From positions 1 through 15,562 of the forward strand of contig JAISRG010000038.1 in the NCBI GenBank assembly GCA_031273725.1: DNA of 15,562 nt. Direction: 5' to 3'. The DNA comes from Puniceicoccales bacterium. GTDB taxonomy: Bacteria; Verrucomicrobiota; Verrucomicrobiia; Opitutales; JAIRKQ01. A program made the translations under genes and the position numbers. Below, piece by piece: positions 14,771 to 15,562 of this stretch. Below the pieces are notes generated by a model. It saw nothing but the letters and a program-made list of their open reading frames with translations, was not told where the DNA came from and did not search any database. Numbering within the stretch: position 1 is the first letter of the stretch; every line of letters begins with the position of its first letter.

Positions 14771-15562
14771 ATGGAAGATGAATTTTGTAAAAGGAAGGCC
14801 TATGCTTTCCAGGCGAACGGGGTGGTCCTATTTGGCGTTTTCTATCTTTGCACCCTATTCTTTGCCGCGATATTGGCTCCCATGCTGTTTTGTACAGCGA
14901 AATTTTTGGCGGACAGGTTTTCGGTGGAATTATTCCAGCATTTTATCGACAAGGGGTTCGGGAAATTTTTTGACAGAGCCCAATTAATTTCATTGGTCGT
15001 ATTACTGGTTCCTTTTTTAAAAATCTGCGGCATACGCTCGCCGAAAGATATTTATTTGACAAAAATTTCCAAACGGAAATTTTTATTAACTTTCATTGGG
15101 GGATTCATCCTTGCCTATGCGGTATTTGTGTGGTTGGCATTGCACAATGCTTTTATATTTAAGCCCGTTGGTGCGAAAGTTTATTTTTTGAATCTTTTCA
15201 AATTTACCATCGGAGCCGCTACCATAGGATTTTTGGAAGAAATTGTCTTCCGTGGCATAATTTTTAATCTGTTTTCGCGCAGCTTTAATACAATATGCTC
15301 CATTCTGCTAACATCGCTGTTTTTCGCCTATTGCCATTCGGGGGCAGGAAATAATCTAAAAATTGATGCTTCCGATGTTACGATTTTTTCTGGTTTTCGA
15401 TGCATAATCCCAGCAATAATGAGTATCGGGCACAGGTTCAATCCATTAAATTTCTTTAACCTAACTGCATTTGGGATATTGTTGTCGCTACTGGTGCTTA
15501 AAAGTAAAAGTTTGCTATCGCCAATAGCTTTTCACATTGGAATCGTGTTTTCCCTGATGAAT
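14771..15562 (+). CDS. CPBP-family intramembrane metalloprotease (partial, runs off right edge)
   Basis: The frame from the ATG at 14771 is open for all 264 codons to the window end. The protein is a chain of hydrophobic helices with short basic loops. It carries the motifs of the CPBP (CAAX protease/bacteriocin-processing, Abi/Rce1-type) family: LEEIVFRG (155-162) with the catalytic E156/E157 and R161, FFAYCHS (184-190) with metal-binding H189, and a third motif SPIAFHIG (250-257) with H255. These enzymes are membrane-embedded glutamate-type proteases that cleave prenylated or membrane proteins; bacterial substrates are mostly unknown. The usual PIxxHxxxN pattern appears to continue at the edge (H255, N264 being the last residue seen). 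No clear Shine-Dalgarno precedes the start. It is divergent from the binding-protein gene across 98 bp. Confidence 0.88.
   Translation, partial: MEDEFCKRKAYAFQANGVVLFGVFYLCTLFFAAILAPMLFCTAKFLADRFSVELFQHFIDKGFGKFFDRAQLISLVVLLVPFLKICGIRSPKDIYLTKISKRKFLLTFIGGFILAYAVFVWLALHNAFIFKPVGAKVYFLNLFKFTIGAATIGFLEEIVFRGIIFNLFSRSFNTICSILLTSLFFAYCHSGAGNNLKIDASDVTIFSGFRCIIPAIMSIGHRFNPLNFFNLTAFGILLSLLVLKSKSLLSPIAFHIGIVFSLMN

Noticed and set aside
14778..14987. 69-codon plus ORF at the right end
   Set aside because: It lies in a different frame inside the CPBP protease gene, which carries the family motifs and stays open to the window edge.

Overview
The window is an AT-rich bacterial chromosome segment made mostly of housekeeping genes, read on both strands. 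The gene content is that of a Gram-negative bacterium: an AsmA-like envelope protein, a periplasmic-type binding protein and a D-Ala-D-Ala ligase. Three features together would fit a member of the Verrucomicrobiota/PVC group: a pyrophosphate-dependent phosphofructokinase, very few genes with a Shine-Dalgarno sequence, and the mix of families present. This placement is inference, since no rRNA or other phylogenetic marker is present. I found no phage, insertion sequence, CRISPR array or rRNA.

Layout. At 1-108 there is the likely tail of a plus-strand gene. It meets a small minus-strand repeat protein (105-395), and both stops share one CTAG. Next come priA (527-2758) and a PiT-type phosphate transporter (2762-4018), both minus, with 3 bases between them. 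A 45-bp divergent spacer separates the transporter from an unrecognised plus-strand gene (4064-4732) that has a near-perfect ribosome binding site and a TTG start. A pyrimidine-rich gap with a T-tract leads to rsmI (short form), nusB and a Gfo/Idh/MocA oxidoreductase, all plus. The oxidoreductase overlaps the convergent ddl tail by 29 bp. tRNA-Asn(GUU), with a clear TTGACA/TATAAG promoter, lies upstream of ddl on the same strand. An AsmA-like membrane-anchored protein (minus) and a plus-strand block start on either side of a 270-bp non-coding spacer. The plus block is PPi-PFK, a small basic secreted protein and a 919-residue AddB-like PD-(D/E)XK nuclease, with gaps of only 12 and 6 bp. The window closes with a family-3 solute-binding protein (minus) and a CPBP membrane protease (plus) that runs off the right edge.

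The genes cover replication restart and recombination (priA, AddB-like), translation and transcription (rsmI, nusB, tRNA-Asn), cell wall and envelope (ddl, AsmA-like, possibly the oxidoreductase), glycolysis (PPi-PFK), and phosphate and amino-acid uptake. I see no convincing new multi-gene system. The most notable points are the AddB-like nuclease without its C-terminal iron-sulfur cysteines, the tight PFK/secreted peptide/nuclease block, the two orphan proteins at 105-395 and 4064-4732 with unusually good expression signals, and the structured spacer at 9281-9550.
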